Source of the DNA: JAWXUK01 sp044432725
GTDB lineage: Bacteria; Bacillota; Clostridia; Oscillospirales; Oscillospiraceae
DNA length: 33,539 nt
Assembly: GCA_044432725.1 (NCBI GenBank)
Contig: JAWXUL010000027.1
Span: 1-33,539, forward strand
Direction: 5' to 3'
The notes beneath the pieces were generated by a model. That model worked only from the letters and a program-made list of their open reading frames with translations, was not told where the DNA came from and did not search any database. The position numbers and the translations under genes were made by a program. Below are positions 7,296 to 14,687 of this stretch, one piece after another (positions within the stretch are counted from its first letter, which is position 1; each line of letters starts with the position of its first letter).

Positions 7296-9365
7296 ATGAG
7301 TGGCTTAAAGTTGGGTGATACCAGTTTAAGCATAGGACATTCGGAGCAAAAACTGGATAATTTCCGAAAGTCTAAGAAAAAAAGGCAAGTCACCAACAGA
7401 TTGTACGAAAAAACTAAGCCATCTTCCAATTTGCATGAATTGGCGAAACCATCAGATAAGCTAATTCTGGATAAAAAGCGACAAGTCAACCCAGAACTTT
7501 TGCCCAATCAGAATAAAATTCCTCCACATTTGAGAGGGGAACTAGCGAAAAGAGATTGGCTCACTCCAAAATCCGAAAGTCCACAAGGAGGACAGGTGGT
7601 CTATCGTCCACTCATAGAATTAAATGCTTTCGTTCCACAGGGTGATGGTGATTCGGAAGTTGATTCTACCATAAATTTTGTTGAAAATACAGCAAGTCAG
7701 ATAAATAATACAGTTACCCAGATAAATACTACTATCACGGAAGTGGCACTTACAGAAGTGGAAGTGGCAAACCCATTAAATTGGAATGTTCTGGATATGG
7801 GTAAACCGATACAGGGGAAACAATCCCCTGTTGCTCATGCTCACGGAAAATTTGGTAATTCTAAATTGAATTTTGTCAAAGGTTCTGCTAACACTGTGCA
7901 AAAATTTTCGGAAGTACAATCTAGTTCAGATAATGACAGTGACCCTTCAAGTCAATCTCTCGAAATGTCGCAAGATTTATGTCAAGAATCAGCTTACCAT
8001 ATTCATTCTAGTATCAATAATGCAAGATTGAAAGGAAAACAAGCTAGTATTGAAAAAGCCACAGTGAAAGAACAATTTATACACGAGCATAAGAGTAATT
8101 TTAAGTTGGAAAAGCAAAGACTGAAATCCTCGGCAGAATATTCTGAGAGCAATCCATTGTCAAAGTGGCAACAACGGAGAAAAATCAAGAAGAAATATGC
8201 CAAAGAGTACAGAGAATGCATGAAAACAGGCAGAAAGGTTTTGCGTTCTCAAGGAAATTCTAGTTTTCTGGAACGTCAAGCCGCTGCCTTGGCACAGCGA
8301 TTCCGTGATGGTATGATGACTATTTTTCGGTCTATCGTAACAAAACCTCAAATAATACTCCTGTTTTTGCTAGGATTTCTATTTATGGGCATGATGTCTG
8401 CCATGACTTCGGTGACGAACATGGTGATGCAAGCCGTTATTGCTGGTGCTTTCGGAACAACTTCTTCATCTTATACGGCAGAAGAAGATGATTTACTAAA
8501 GGTTGAAAGTAACTACAAAGACAAAGAACAGGAATTACAAGAGAAAATTGACAATATAGAAAGTACCATGTCAGGATATGATGAATATCGTTACAATTTA
8601 TCAGAAATCGGTCATGACCCACACGAATTAGCAGCACTACTCACGGCACTCTACCACGCATACACCCCAAGTCAAGTAGCAAGTAAATTAAATGAAATTT
8701 TTGCACGTCAATATACTCTGACTACAGTGGCAAGCACCGAAACAAAAACAGATTCGGAAGGGAATCCGATTCCATGGAAAGTGCTGACTGTGACCTTGAC
8801 AAACACAGATATAGATAGTCTTGCAAAGGATTTTCTTGACGATGACCAATATGGACATTATTTGCTTTTAAAAGAAACAAAAGGCAATCACCCTGACCTC
8901 TTTGGCGATTACATGGGAGGTAGTGGTGGTGCTGTTGGTGATGTGGACTTTGAAATTCCAGACCACTATTTGGACGATGACGCATTTGCTAGAGTTTACG
9001 CAGAAGCCATTAAATATCTAGGCTATCCCTATAAATGGGGTGGACAATCTCCAAGTACGTCCTTCGATTGTTCTGGGTTTATGTACTGGATATACAATTC
9101 TACAGGTGTTTATCCTCATTCCAGACTAACGGCAGGGGGATATTACAACATTTGTACTAAGTTTGGGGCTGACCAAAGACAAGCTGGTGACCTAATTTTC
9201 TTCACTGGTACAAGTTCGCACGCAACGATATCCCATGTGGGTATGTACATCGGTGACGGCATGATGATTCACTCGGCTTCTGCTGGTGTTTCTTTCGCAC
9301 CTGTTGACAGTGGATATTGGGCAAAATCTGACGTTTTCGTCTGCTACGGACGATTACCCATTTAA
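7296..9365 (+). CDS. NlpC/P60 cell-wall hydrolase of the transfer machine (VirB1-like)
   Basis: This 689-residue protein has three parts. The N-terminal region of about 345 residues is polar and probably cytosolic, with low-complexity and coiled-coil stretches. One strong transmembrane segment follows at about 349-381 (LLFLLGFLFMGMM). The extracellular part has a coiled coil at about 400-430, and residues 570-689 form an NlpC/P60 domain. The catalytic Cys592 is in FDCSGF, the His in ISHVGMYIGDG, and the third polar position in MIHSAS. Such enzymes cut peptide stems of peptidoglycan to let the conjugation channel cross the wall. AAGGAG lies 8 bases before the ATG, and the gene follows virB4 by 3 bases. 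A perfect 8-bp hairpin (7811-7831) lies in the N-terminal coding part and may be chance. Confidence 0.92.
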   Translation: MSGLKLGDTSLSIGHSEQKLDNFRKSKKKRQVTNRLYEKTKPSSNLHELAKPSDKLILDKKRQVNPELLPNQNKIPPHLRGELAKRDWLTPKSESPQGGQVVYRPLIELNAFVPQGDGDSEVDSTINFVENTASQINNTVTQINTTITEVALTEVEVANPLNWNVLDMGKPIQGKQSPVAHAHGKFGNSKLNFVKGSANTVQKFSEVQSSSDNDSDPSSQSLEMSQDLCQESAYHIHSSINNARLKGKQASIEKATVKEQFIHEHKSNFKLEKQRLKSSAEYSESNPLSKWQQRRKIKKKYAKEYRECMKTGRKVLRSQGNSSFLERQAAALAQRFRDGMMTIFRSIVTKPQIILLFLLGFLFMGMMSAMTSVTNMVMQAVIAGAFGTTSSSYTAEEDDLLKVESNYKDKEQELQEKIDNIESTMSGYDEYRYNLSEIGHDPHELAALLTALYHAYTPSQVASKLNEIFARQYTLTTVASTETKTDSEGNPIPWKVLTVTLTNTDIDSLAKDFLDDDQYGHYLLLKETKGNHPDLFGDYMGGSGGAVGDVDFEIPDHYLDDDAFARVYAEAIKYLGYPYKWGGQSPSTSFDCSGFMYWIYNSTGVYPHSRLTAGGYYNICTKFGADQRQAGDLIFFTGTSSHATISHVGMYIGDGMMIHSASAGVSFAPVDSGYWAKSDVFVCYGRLPI

Positions 9366-9366
9366 G

Positions 9367-9375
9367 AGGAGGTGA
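9367..9375 (+). promoter_or_regulatory. Ribosome binding site pointing to an ATC start
   Basis: AGGAGGTGA is a near-perfect anti-16S match. The nearest codon at normal spacing, in frame with the DUF4315-like gene, is ATC at 9381. Confidence 0.5.
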
Positions 9376-9794
9376 GAAAAATCAGTAGACAAACAAATTT
9401 TGACAGTGAAATCAAGAAAATCACTCAAGAATTACAACATTCTCGCAAAATGGCGAAAAGTTGGAATGATAAAGTCAAACGTCGAGAAGATAAACTCTTT
9501 GAAGTAAATCGTCTTGCTATTTTAGATTTTTGTGCCAAGAACTCCATGGACTACACGCAACTTCGTTCAGTCTTTGAAAATCTCCCTCCTGTGTCTACCA
9601 TCGTAGAAACTCCAGAAATGACAGAATCTGAAATTGAAGAACTATTTGAAGAATCCACCGAAAGTCAGGAAGAAATTTCTGATTTTGAGGTGGATTCTTC
9701 CATTGATGGTGATGATTTTAAAGTGGACGATGATAATCAAGAACGAGAAGAAAATAAGGAGGAATTAGAAAAACATGACAATACAATGGAATAA
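9372..9794 (+). CDS. DUF4315-like small acidic coiled-coil protein
   Basis: The protein is about 137-140 residues long. Residues 10-50 form a Lys/Glu-rich coiled coil (EIKKITQELQ..), followed by ILDFCAKNSMDYTQL, which resembles the short C-terminal motif of DUF4315 proteins. A very acidic tail of about 60 residues comes next. DUF4315 genes regularly sit between the NlpC/P60 and DUF4366 genes of these ICEs; their function is unknown. The start is uncertain. GTG at 9372 lies inside the ribosome binding site itself, whereas ATC at 9381 stands at ideal distance (8 bases from GGAGG). No ATG fits. The end overlaps the next gene by 20 bases. Confidence 0.75.
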   Translation: MRKISRQTNFDSEIKKITQELQHSRKMAKSWNDKVKRREDKLFEVNRLAILDFCAKNSMDYTQLRSVFENLPPVSTIVETPEMTESEIEELFEESTESQEEISDFEVDSSIDGDDFKVDDDNQEREENKEELEKHDNTME

Positions 9795-10449
9795 ACAGGA
9801 AATGCAGAATTACTTATTAAAATTGCTTTCTGTGATTTTCACCATAAGTTGCCTGATGGGTGCTTTCCCCACAGTGGCTTATGCTTATGGACCTGCTGCA
9901 CAAGATACCCATGTCGTTACCCCACCAGCAGAACCTACTGTAAAACCAGTGGGTGAAGCACTGACACCAGAGGGGAATTTGACTTTGGTGGACGATATTA
10001 TAACCAATAACGAAAACGACAAACAATTTATCACGGCTGTATCAAAAAATGGGAACTACTTTTACTTGGTGATTGACCGAGCTGGTGACGATAACAACGT
10101 CTATTTGTTGAATCTCATTGATGAAGCCGATTTACTTTCCTTAGCCACAGGGGAGCAAGTACCCATTGTCCAAGAAGTAGAGGTGGTGCAAGAGGTAGAA
10201 GTGGAAGTTCAGGTGGAAAAAGAGCCTGAACCTGAGCCTGAACCTGAACCAGTGGTGGAAGAAGAGAAGAAAAGTTCTATGCTACCAATGATTTGTCTGT
10301 TGGTTGTTGCTGGTGGAGGTGCGTTCTATTATTTTAAAGTTTATAAGAAAGAACCACCAATAAATCCCATGTTAGAGGGACTTGAATATGATGATGAAGA
10401 AGAAGATGACCCGTTTGGTGTAGAAAAATCTGATTATGACGAAGAATAG
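9775..10449 (+). CDS. DUF4366-type membrane-anchored accessory protein
   Basis: This 224-residue protein has an N-terminal signal-like segment (about 13-37, ending TVAYAYG). A compact domain at about 60-125 contains GNLTLVDDI, FITAVSKNGNYFYLVIDRA and VYLLNLIDEADLL. A Val/Glu/Pro-rich spacer with EP repeats follows (about 128-160), then a transmembrane helix at about 169-188 and an acidic cytosolic tail. This is the usual architecture of DUF4366 proteins found in clostridial-type ICEs beside DUF4315; the extracellular domain has no known enzyme role. AAGGAGG in the end of the previous gene lies before the ATG, so the two are coupled. Confidence 0.85.
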   Translation: MTIQWNKQEMQNYLLKLLSVIFTISCLMGAFPTVAYAYGPAAQDTHVVTPPAEPTVKPVGEALTPEGNLTLVDDIITNNENDKQFITAVSKNGNYFYLVIDRAGDDNNVYLLNLIDEADLLSLATGEQVPIVQEVEVVQEVEVEVQVEKEPEPEPEPEPVVEEEKKSSMLPMICLLVVAGGGAFYYFKVYKKEPPINPMLEGLEYDDEEEDDPFGVEKSDYDEE

Positions 10450-10459
10450 GTGATCGCCT

Positions 10460-12382
10460 ATGGCACATTATACCGACCGAGATATAAAAGAAGCCACTTC
10501 TGTGAATCTGATTGATTTTGCAAAGGCACAGGGATTTGAACTAAAAAAAGAGGACAACAATGCCCACCGTGTCATAGGAAACGGTGGGTTGTTTGTCTTT
10601 GAAGGTGGATTTTACCATCATTCCGAGCAAAAAAAGGGAAATCCTATTCATTTTTGTAGAGAGTACATGGGAATGAAGTTTCAAGAAGCTGTCCAGACTT
10701 TATTGAACTTCAAAGGTGTTTTACGAGAAGAAGTATTTGCTCCAAAACCTCAGTACAATAGACAAAACCAAAACTTTAATAGACCTCCACCACAAGTGCA
10801 ACCACGGAGAGAAACCCTACCCCAATTTCAAGCACCTCCCCAAGATTTCGTTAGACCACAGGAGCAACAGTTTAGACCTGCACCACAAGAGCAACCACGG
10901 AGAGAAACCCCACCACAATTTCAAGCACCTCCCCAAGATTTTGTTAGACCACAGGAGCAACAGTTTAGACCTGCACCACAAGTGCAACCACGGAGAGAAA
11001 CCCCACCCCAATTTCAAGCACCTCCCCATGATTTTGGTAGACCACAGGAGCAACATCAACAACAAGCACCAGAATTTTATGGTCAACCTCCTCCTATAGA
11101 TGATTTTTATGGCGAACAACCACCCATAGATGAATATTACAATGACCTTCCTCCTGAATTTTGGGGCGAGCCACCACCAGAAGCCAACGATTTTTACGGT
11201 GAAACCATGGACTATCAATGGGGTAATGAATATCAGCCACCCTATGAATACGAACATTTTCAGGGATATCCTATGGATGAACAAAATTTTCAAGGATATC
11301 CCATGGAGGAACAAAATTTTCAAGGATATCCTATGGAGGAACAGTATTTTCACGGAAATCCTATGGAGGGACAGTATTTTCAAGGAAATCCCATGGAGGA
11401 GCATGACTTTCGAGAAAATCCAATGGTCGAGCCATACTTTCAGGGTAATCAACCACAATTTCAAACATCGCAACCAGTGGAAAGTCCACCACCAGTGCCA
11501 CCAATGGATTCTCAAATTCATGATGATTCCCATGTAGAATATGAACTTCCCCCATCTTACGAGCATAGTTCCTTTGACCCTGTTAGGGTGCAAAGCCCAG
11601 TAAAACCACGAGAAGAACGTGGGGAAATGGTGCTACCACCTCACTCCAATGACAAAGAGGGTTCAGCTTCTTTTAAGTATCTCACCGAAACTCGATGTTG
11701 TGACAAAGAAATTGTAGATAGGCTGATGAACGAAGGACTAATCTTTGAAGCCGAAACAGGTGCGAAAGGTTATAAATTTAAAAATGTAGCCTTTGTTGGA
11801 AAAGATAAGAATGATGAACCTAAATATTGTTCTATTCGTGGGATTTCTAAACCACAAGCAGGGAAAGAACCCTTTAAGCAAGATGTAAAAAACTCTGACA
11901 AAAGTTTCGGATTCACGATGAAAGGAACGTCAGACCGAATATTCTGCTGCGAAAGTCCTATAGATGTATTATCCCATGCCAGTTTAACAAAAATGAACGG
12001 CAATGACCCTTTTCAAGATACCAGAATCTCAATGGGAGGTCTATTTGACAAGGCTTTAGACCAATTTATATCTGAAAACCCACAAATTAAGTCCATCGTG
12101 TTTGCCTTTGACAATGACACCACAGGTACAGATAGTAGAGGTCAGCCACACAACCATGGACAAGAATTTGCAAGAAAATGTTGTGAAAAGTACGAAAAGC
12201 AAGGATTTAAGGTACAGATTCAAACACCTCAAGGGAAAGATTTTAATGACGTTTTGCAAGATAAATCAAAACAGTCAGTAAAGAAGCAACTTGCTTATAT
12301 TTCTCACGAGGTGAAAACACCACCTAAACCCCTTGTTCCACCTAAAATTCAAAAAAAATCGCAAAAATCAAACGAAAGATAA
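10460..12382 (+). CDS. Toprim-domain (DUF3991-type) primase-like protein with repeat-rich linker
   Basis: The 640-residue protein begins with a domain (1-90) that resembles the DUF3991/CHC2-like N-terminus of ICE primase-type proteins (YTDRDIKEATSVNLIDFA, then FEGGFYHHSEQKKGNPIHFC). A Pro/Gln-rich linker spans about 95-400 and holds two peptide-repeat arrays. A C-terminal toprim domain follows from about 400, with ESPIDVLSHA (about 497) and FAFDNDTTG (about 548) carrying the acidic metal-binding residues. It ends with a Lys-rich tail. Proteins of this type are believed to act on element DNA during transfer or replication. The linker is much longer than needed and is probably disordered. A perfect 8-bp hairpin occurs at 10563-10588. 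Confidence 0.85.
   Translation: MAHYTDRDIKEATSVNLIDFAKAQGFELKKEDNNAHRVIGNGGLFVFEGGFYHHSEQKKGNPIHFCREYMGMKFQEAVQTLLNFKGVLREEVFAPKPQYNRQNQNFNRPPPQVQPRRETLPQFQAPPQDFVRPQEQQFRPAPQEQPRRETPPQFQAPPQDFVRPQEQQFRPAPQVQPRRETPPQFQAPPHDFGRPQEQHQQQAPEFYGQPPPIDDFYGEQPPIDEYYNDLPPEFWGEPPPEANDFYGETMDYQWGNEYQPPYEYEHFQGYPMDEQNFQGYPMEEQNFQGYPMEEQYFHGNPMEGQYFQGNPMEEHDFRENPMVEPYFQGNQPQFQTSQPVESPPPVPPMDSQIHDDSHVEYELPPSYEHSSFDPVRVQSPVKPREERGEMVLPPHSNDKEGSASFKYLTETRCCDKEIVDRLMNEGLIFEAETGAKGYKFKNVAFVGKDKNDEPKYCSIRGISKPQAGKEPFKQDVKNSDKSFGFTMKGTSDRIFCCESPIDVLSHASLTKMNGNDPFQDTRISMGGLFDKALDQFISENPQIKSIVFAFDNDTTGTDSRGQPHNHGQEFARKCCEKYEKQGFKVQIQTPQGKDFNDVLQDKSKQSVKKQLAYISHEVKTPPKPLVPPKIQKKSQKSNER
10786..11056 (+). repeat. 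Three tandem 93-bp (31-residue) Pro/Gln repeats
   Basis: GCAACCACGG recurs at 10798, 10891 and 10984, a period of exactly 93 bases. Each unit encodes QPRRET, PQFQAPP and RPQEQQ segments. Copies 1 and 2 are nearly identical in DNA, which indicates recent duplication; the third diverges at its end. Confidence 0.9.
11258..11455 (+). repeat. Tandem 30-bp (10-residue) FQGYPMEEQN-type repeats
   Basis: Six full units of 30 bases start at 11258 and a partial seventh starts at 11438. They encode variants of FQGYPMEEQN, changing gradually to FQGNPMEEHD and FRENPMVEPY. The period is exact and in frame, with most base changes later in the array. Confidence 0.92.
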
Positions 12383-12405
12383 TTATATCGCTGAAAGGAC
12401 TAATT

Positions 12406-12980
12406 ATGTACTTAAAATTTACTGAAACACCCCAAAAACCCACTCTCGCAGAGGGATTTTACGACAACTTGTGCTTTTTTGTTGTGCAAGAAATCATGAA
12501 ACACGACCTCGATACTGAGGAGGTCTTTCCCCTGATGGCAGACCTCCCAGTAGATTTTGGGCATTTTAACCCACTGGAACACTGGGAATTCCGTCACATT
12601 TTCTCTTACGACGTGAATCAGATATTGCCACCTCCCTCGAGAAAAAACATAACTGTTTGTTTGGTCGGTCTGCGTTCTGTCTATTCCAAGATATGAACGG
12701 CTGCGAAGTGGAGGTTGCTCCATCTGACAGCTTATACTCTAGTTATGATGGTTTTGAATTGTGGCTATTAGATGATATGACCATTGTTTCTGTGGGCATT
12801 GAAAAAGTAGAAATGGCAACGGAAGAAGGCACTTTGACCACGTTCTATCGTTATCCCTGTGAATTAAGTCAATTTTCCTTTGATTTGACCGACTTCCTTC
12901 AAGATGACCTTTATGATTTATTCTTTGAAACCTTTGAAGATGAAATTCTAGGGGAATTGGATTTCCCCACGGAGGACTAA
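12406..12980 (+). CDS. Unrecognised accessory protein with a -1 frame break
   Basis: Two overlapping ORFs appear to be one gene. Frame one (12406-12696, 96 residues) begins after AAAGGA and runs to a TGA at 12694. The -1 frame continues to 12980 with acidic, aromatic-rich sequence (FDLTDFLQDDLYDLFFETF). The switch can occur at A AAA AAC (12642-12648), which is in the exact phase for -1 slippage. The joined product would be 190 residues. Alternatives are a single-base indel in the A run, or two coupled genes, because the ATG at 12693 overlaps the TGA as ATGA. I do not recognise the family. It lies between the toprim gene and the methyltransferase-like gene and shares their orientation. Confidence 0.6.
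12642..12648 (+). promoter_or_regulatory. Candidate -1 ribosomal slippery heptamer A AAA AAC
   Basis: In the frame of the upstream ORF the codons read AGA AAA AAC, so the heptamer is in the classical X XXY YYZ phase. Slipping by -1 enters the downstream ORF directly. No convincing stimulatory stem-loop was seen after it. Confidence 0.4.
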
Positions 12981-13004
12981 ATCACGAAAGAGGAAACAAA
13001 GTCT

Positions 13005-13694
13005 ATGAATGTTCTGGTGGCTTGTGAAGAAAGTCAAGCTGTCTGCAAGGCATTTCGTGGGAAAGGACATTGTGCTTTTTCTTGCGACATTGAACCAAAT
13101 TCTGGGGGACACGAGGAGTGGCATATCCAACAAGATGTGTTACCACTTTTGAACGGAAACTGTACTTTTACCACTTGTGATGGAAAAAATCATAAAATTT
13201 TAGGTCAGTGGGACATGATTCTTGCATTTCCCAGTTGTCAATTCTTAACATCAGCAGGCACACGGCACTTTTCTCCAAAGTGCAACCCTCCAGAAAAAAT
13301 AAAAGAGAGAGAGCGACTGCGTGAAGAAGCAGTCGCTTTTTTCCTTACCATTTACAATGCTGATTGTGAGAAAAAAGCCATCGAGAACCCTGTAGGCTAT
13401 ATGAACACCCATTTTATGAAGCCTAGCCAGATTGTTCACCCCTATTATTTTGGGGAACCGATTCAAAAACGCACTTGCTTGTGGTTACAGGGTTTACCAA
13501 ACTTAGAACCGACTAATATGCTCCCAAAACCTGAACCAGAATATTTTTGTCAGGGTGCAAAATGTAACGGCAAAGCAATAAACTGGGTTGAAGGAATTCG
13601 TGGGACAACAGGAGGTCAAAAAGGTAGGGCTAAGGCTCGAAGTAAAACATTCTTGGGCATTGCACAAGCAATGGCTGACCAGTGGGGAGGATAG
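13005..13694 (+). CDS. Phage-type DNA cytosine methyltransferase-like protein
   Basis: This 229-residue protein starts MNVLVACEESQ, a signature of phage/ICE proteins often annotated as DNA cytosine methyltransferase. The fold resembles a Rossmann methylase core. A SAM-site-like strand is followed by an acidic turn (FSCDIEPNSGG), then WDMILAFPSCQFLTSAG, equivalent in position to motif IV with a PSC in place of PCQ. AIENPVGYM (about 126-134) resembles an ENP/ENV motif. Cys residues near the C-terminus (FCQGAKCNG) may bind metal. Whether it methylates DNA is not certain. A terminator-like hairpin (13313-13342) and a 7-bp hairpin (13265-13283) lie inside it. The start is supported by AGAGGAA upstream. 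Confidence 0.75.
   Translation: MNVLVACEESQAVCKAFRGKGHCAFSCDIEPNSGGHEEWHIQQDVLPLLNGNCTFTTCDGKNHKILGQWDMILAFPSCQFLTSAGTRHFSPKCNPPEKIKERERLREEAVAFFLTIYNADCEKKAIENPVGYMNTHFMKPSQIVHPYYFGEPIQKRTCLWLQGLPNLEPTNMLPKPEPEYFCQGAKCNGKAINWVEGIRGTTGGQKGRAKARSKTFLGIAQAMADQWGG
13313..13342 (+). terminator. Intragenic terminator-like hairpin
   Basis: GCGACTGC (13313-13320) and GCAGTCGC (13329-13336) form a perfect 8-bp stem with an 8-base loop, followed at once by six T. It matches an intrinsic terminator but lies in the middle of the methyltransferase-like coding sequence. Translating ribosomes would normally mask it, so any effect should appear when translation is weak. Confidence 0.5.
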
Positions 13695-13697
13695 ATG

Positions 13698-13898
13698 ATG
13701 AGCTGCAAAGACTGTACCAAAAGAGTACTTCATTGTCACAGCACTTGCTCGGATTATCTTGCTTTTAAACAATCACAGGCAGAAATCAAAGCAAAAATCA
13801 AAAAAGATGATGAAGTATATTCTTATACTTGCCAATCTGGGACACGGAATAAGGCAATTCGTATGCGAAGATTGAATCTTTTAAGTAAAAAATTATAG
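13698..13898 (+). CDS. Cys-rich small protein, possible zinc binder
   Basis: This is a protein of about 66 residues with an N-terminal C..C.......CHSTC cluster (MSCKDC, CHSTCSDY) and a basic remainder. Small proteins of this pattern are common in ICEs and phages; their function is unknown. GGGGAGG at 13684-13690 stands 7 bases before the ATG at 13698. An ATG at 13695 is also in frame but closer than usual. The start follows directly on the stop of the methyltransferase-like gene, so the two are coupled. Confidence 0.7.
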   Translation: MSCKDCTKRVLHCHSTCSDYLAFKQSQAEIKAKIKKDDEVYSYTCQSGTRNKAIRMRRLNLLSKKL

Positions 13899-13913
13899 AA
13901 AAAGAGGTACTAC

Positions 13914-14291
13914 ATGACTATAGGGCAAAAAATCCGACTTCTGCGTGAAGAACAACGTATGACAACAAAACAATTAGGCATGGCACTGGGATATTCAAAA
14001 TCCACGGCTGTCAATCAGGTTTTAGGGTTAGAACGTGGCTATCGCCTACCGAAAAAGCAACTTCTTCGAGAAATAGCAGGTGTATTGGAGCAGAACCCCA
14101 CTGTTTTAGTGGGGGGAACACCAGTGGAAAACGTACTGCAACATCTCTTCTGGCTGACATCGGAGGAACGTGAGGAAGTGATTGCCGTGATGGGTGAACT
14201 GGTGAGCAAAGAAGAACAGGTGGCTCTGGGTAATCTCACAGAAGATGAACTGATTCTTTGGAAAATTAAATGGACTTGTCCAGAAAAATAG
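13914..14291 (+). CDS. XRE-family helix-turn-helix regulator
   Basis: The first 60 residues of this 125-residue protein form a Cro/CI-type helix-turn-helix: IGQKIRLLREEQRMTTKQLG, with the recognition helix around YSKSTAVNQVLGLERGYR. The C-terminal half has helices with EERE and EDELILWKI, and no known sensor domain. It is likely a DNA-binding regulator of element genes. It stands within an operon and not beside a divergent promoter, so its target cannot be read from context. AGAGGT precedes the ATG. A perfect 7-bp hairpin (CCCCACT/AGTGGGG, 14096-14114) lies inside the gene. Confidence 0.85.
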   Translation: MTIGQKIRLLREEQRMTTKQLGMALGYSKSTAVNQVLGLERGYRLPKKQLLREIAGVLEQNPTVLVGGTPVENVLQHLFWLTSEEREEVIAVMGELVSKEEQVALGNLTEDELILWKIKWTCPEK

Positions 14292-14300
14292 GAGTAAATT

Positions 14301-14687
14301 ATGAAAAAACTACCACAACAAATGCGAGGTGCGAAAAATGTGCCTTACGTCAAAATATCACTGGGCAGAAAAGAACTCAACGCACTGATGAACGCACTTG
14401 ACCAAAACAAGACCGTCCTTGATGGAAGTTTGGAAGATTCGGTGATTCATCTCCAAACCCATATCTTAAACAAAGGTCGCTACAAGCCTGAGAATGAAAA
14501 GAAAAAACACGATGAAGTGGTTTCTCTTGAACTTTGGGGTGATGATATAACTCTTATGCTTCAACAATTTGTTGCTACTAGCTTGTCGCAAGTGGTACAA
14601 GATGAAGAAGTTTCAGATTTCTTTGAAACTATAAAAAATGAATATTTGGAAAAAAATCCAAAGAAAAACTCTAAGGAGGAGAAATAA
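14301..14687 (+). CDS. Unrecognised 128-residue protein upstream of topB
   Basis: I do not recognise a family. The protein has a basic N-terminus, a helical middle (GRKELNALMNALDQNK), a strand-like segment (DEVVSLELWGDDITLML) and a charged tail rich in Lys and Glu. AGGAG stands 8 bases before its ATG. Its stop overlaps the ATG of topB by one base, so topB is probably translated by coupling to it. It is cytosolic by composition. Confidence 0.75.
   Translation: MKKLPQQMRGAKNVPYVKISLGRKELNALMNALDQNKTVLDGSLEDSVIHLQTHILNKGRYKPENEKKKHDEVVSLELWGDDITLMLQQFVATSLSQVVQDEEVSDFFETIKNEYLEKNPKKNSKEEK

Noticed and set aside
7811..7831. Perfect 8-bp hairpin in the NlpC/P60 gene, with similar ones at 10563-10588, 12519-12547 and 14096-14114
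   Set aside because: Stems of 7-8 bp with short loops are expected several times by chance in 33 kb. None is followed by a clear T run.
10716..11099. Overlapping + strand ORF (127 codons), and an antisense ORF of 258 codons at 10817-11593
   Set aside because: Both are open only because the underlying in-frame DNA repeats lack stops in those frames. The products are low-complexity echoes of the repeats with no recognisable family.
11258..11455. 30-bp direct repeats as a CRISPR array
   Set aside because: The units are contiguous without spacers, change gradually, and encode an exact 10-residue repeat within the toprim protein.
13005..13694. Calling this gene a standard C5-cytosine methyltransferase like the one at 378
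   Set aside because: It lacks a clear PCQ catalytic motif and the QxRxR motif, so only a methyltransferase-like label is supported.
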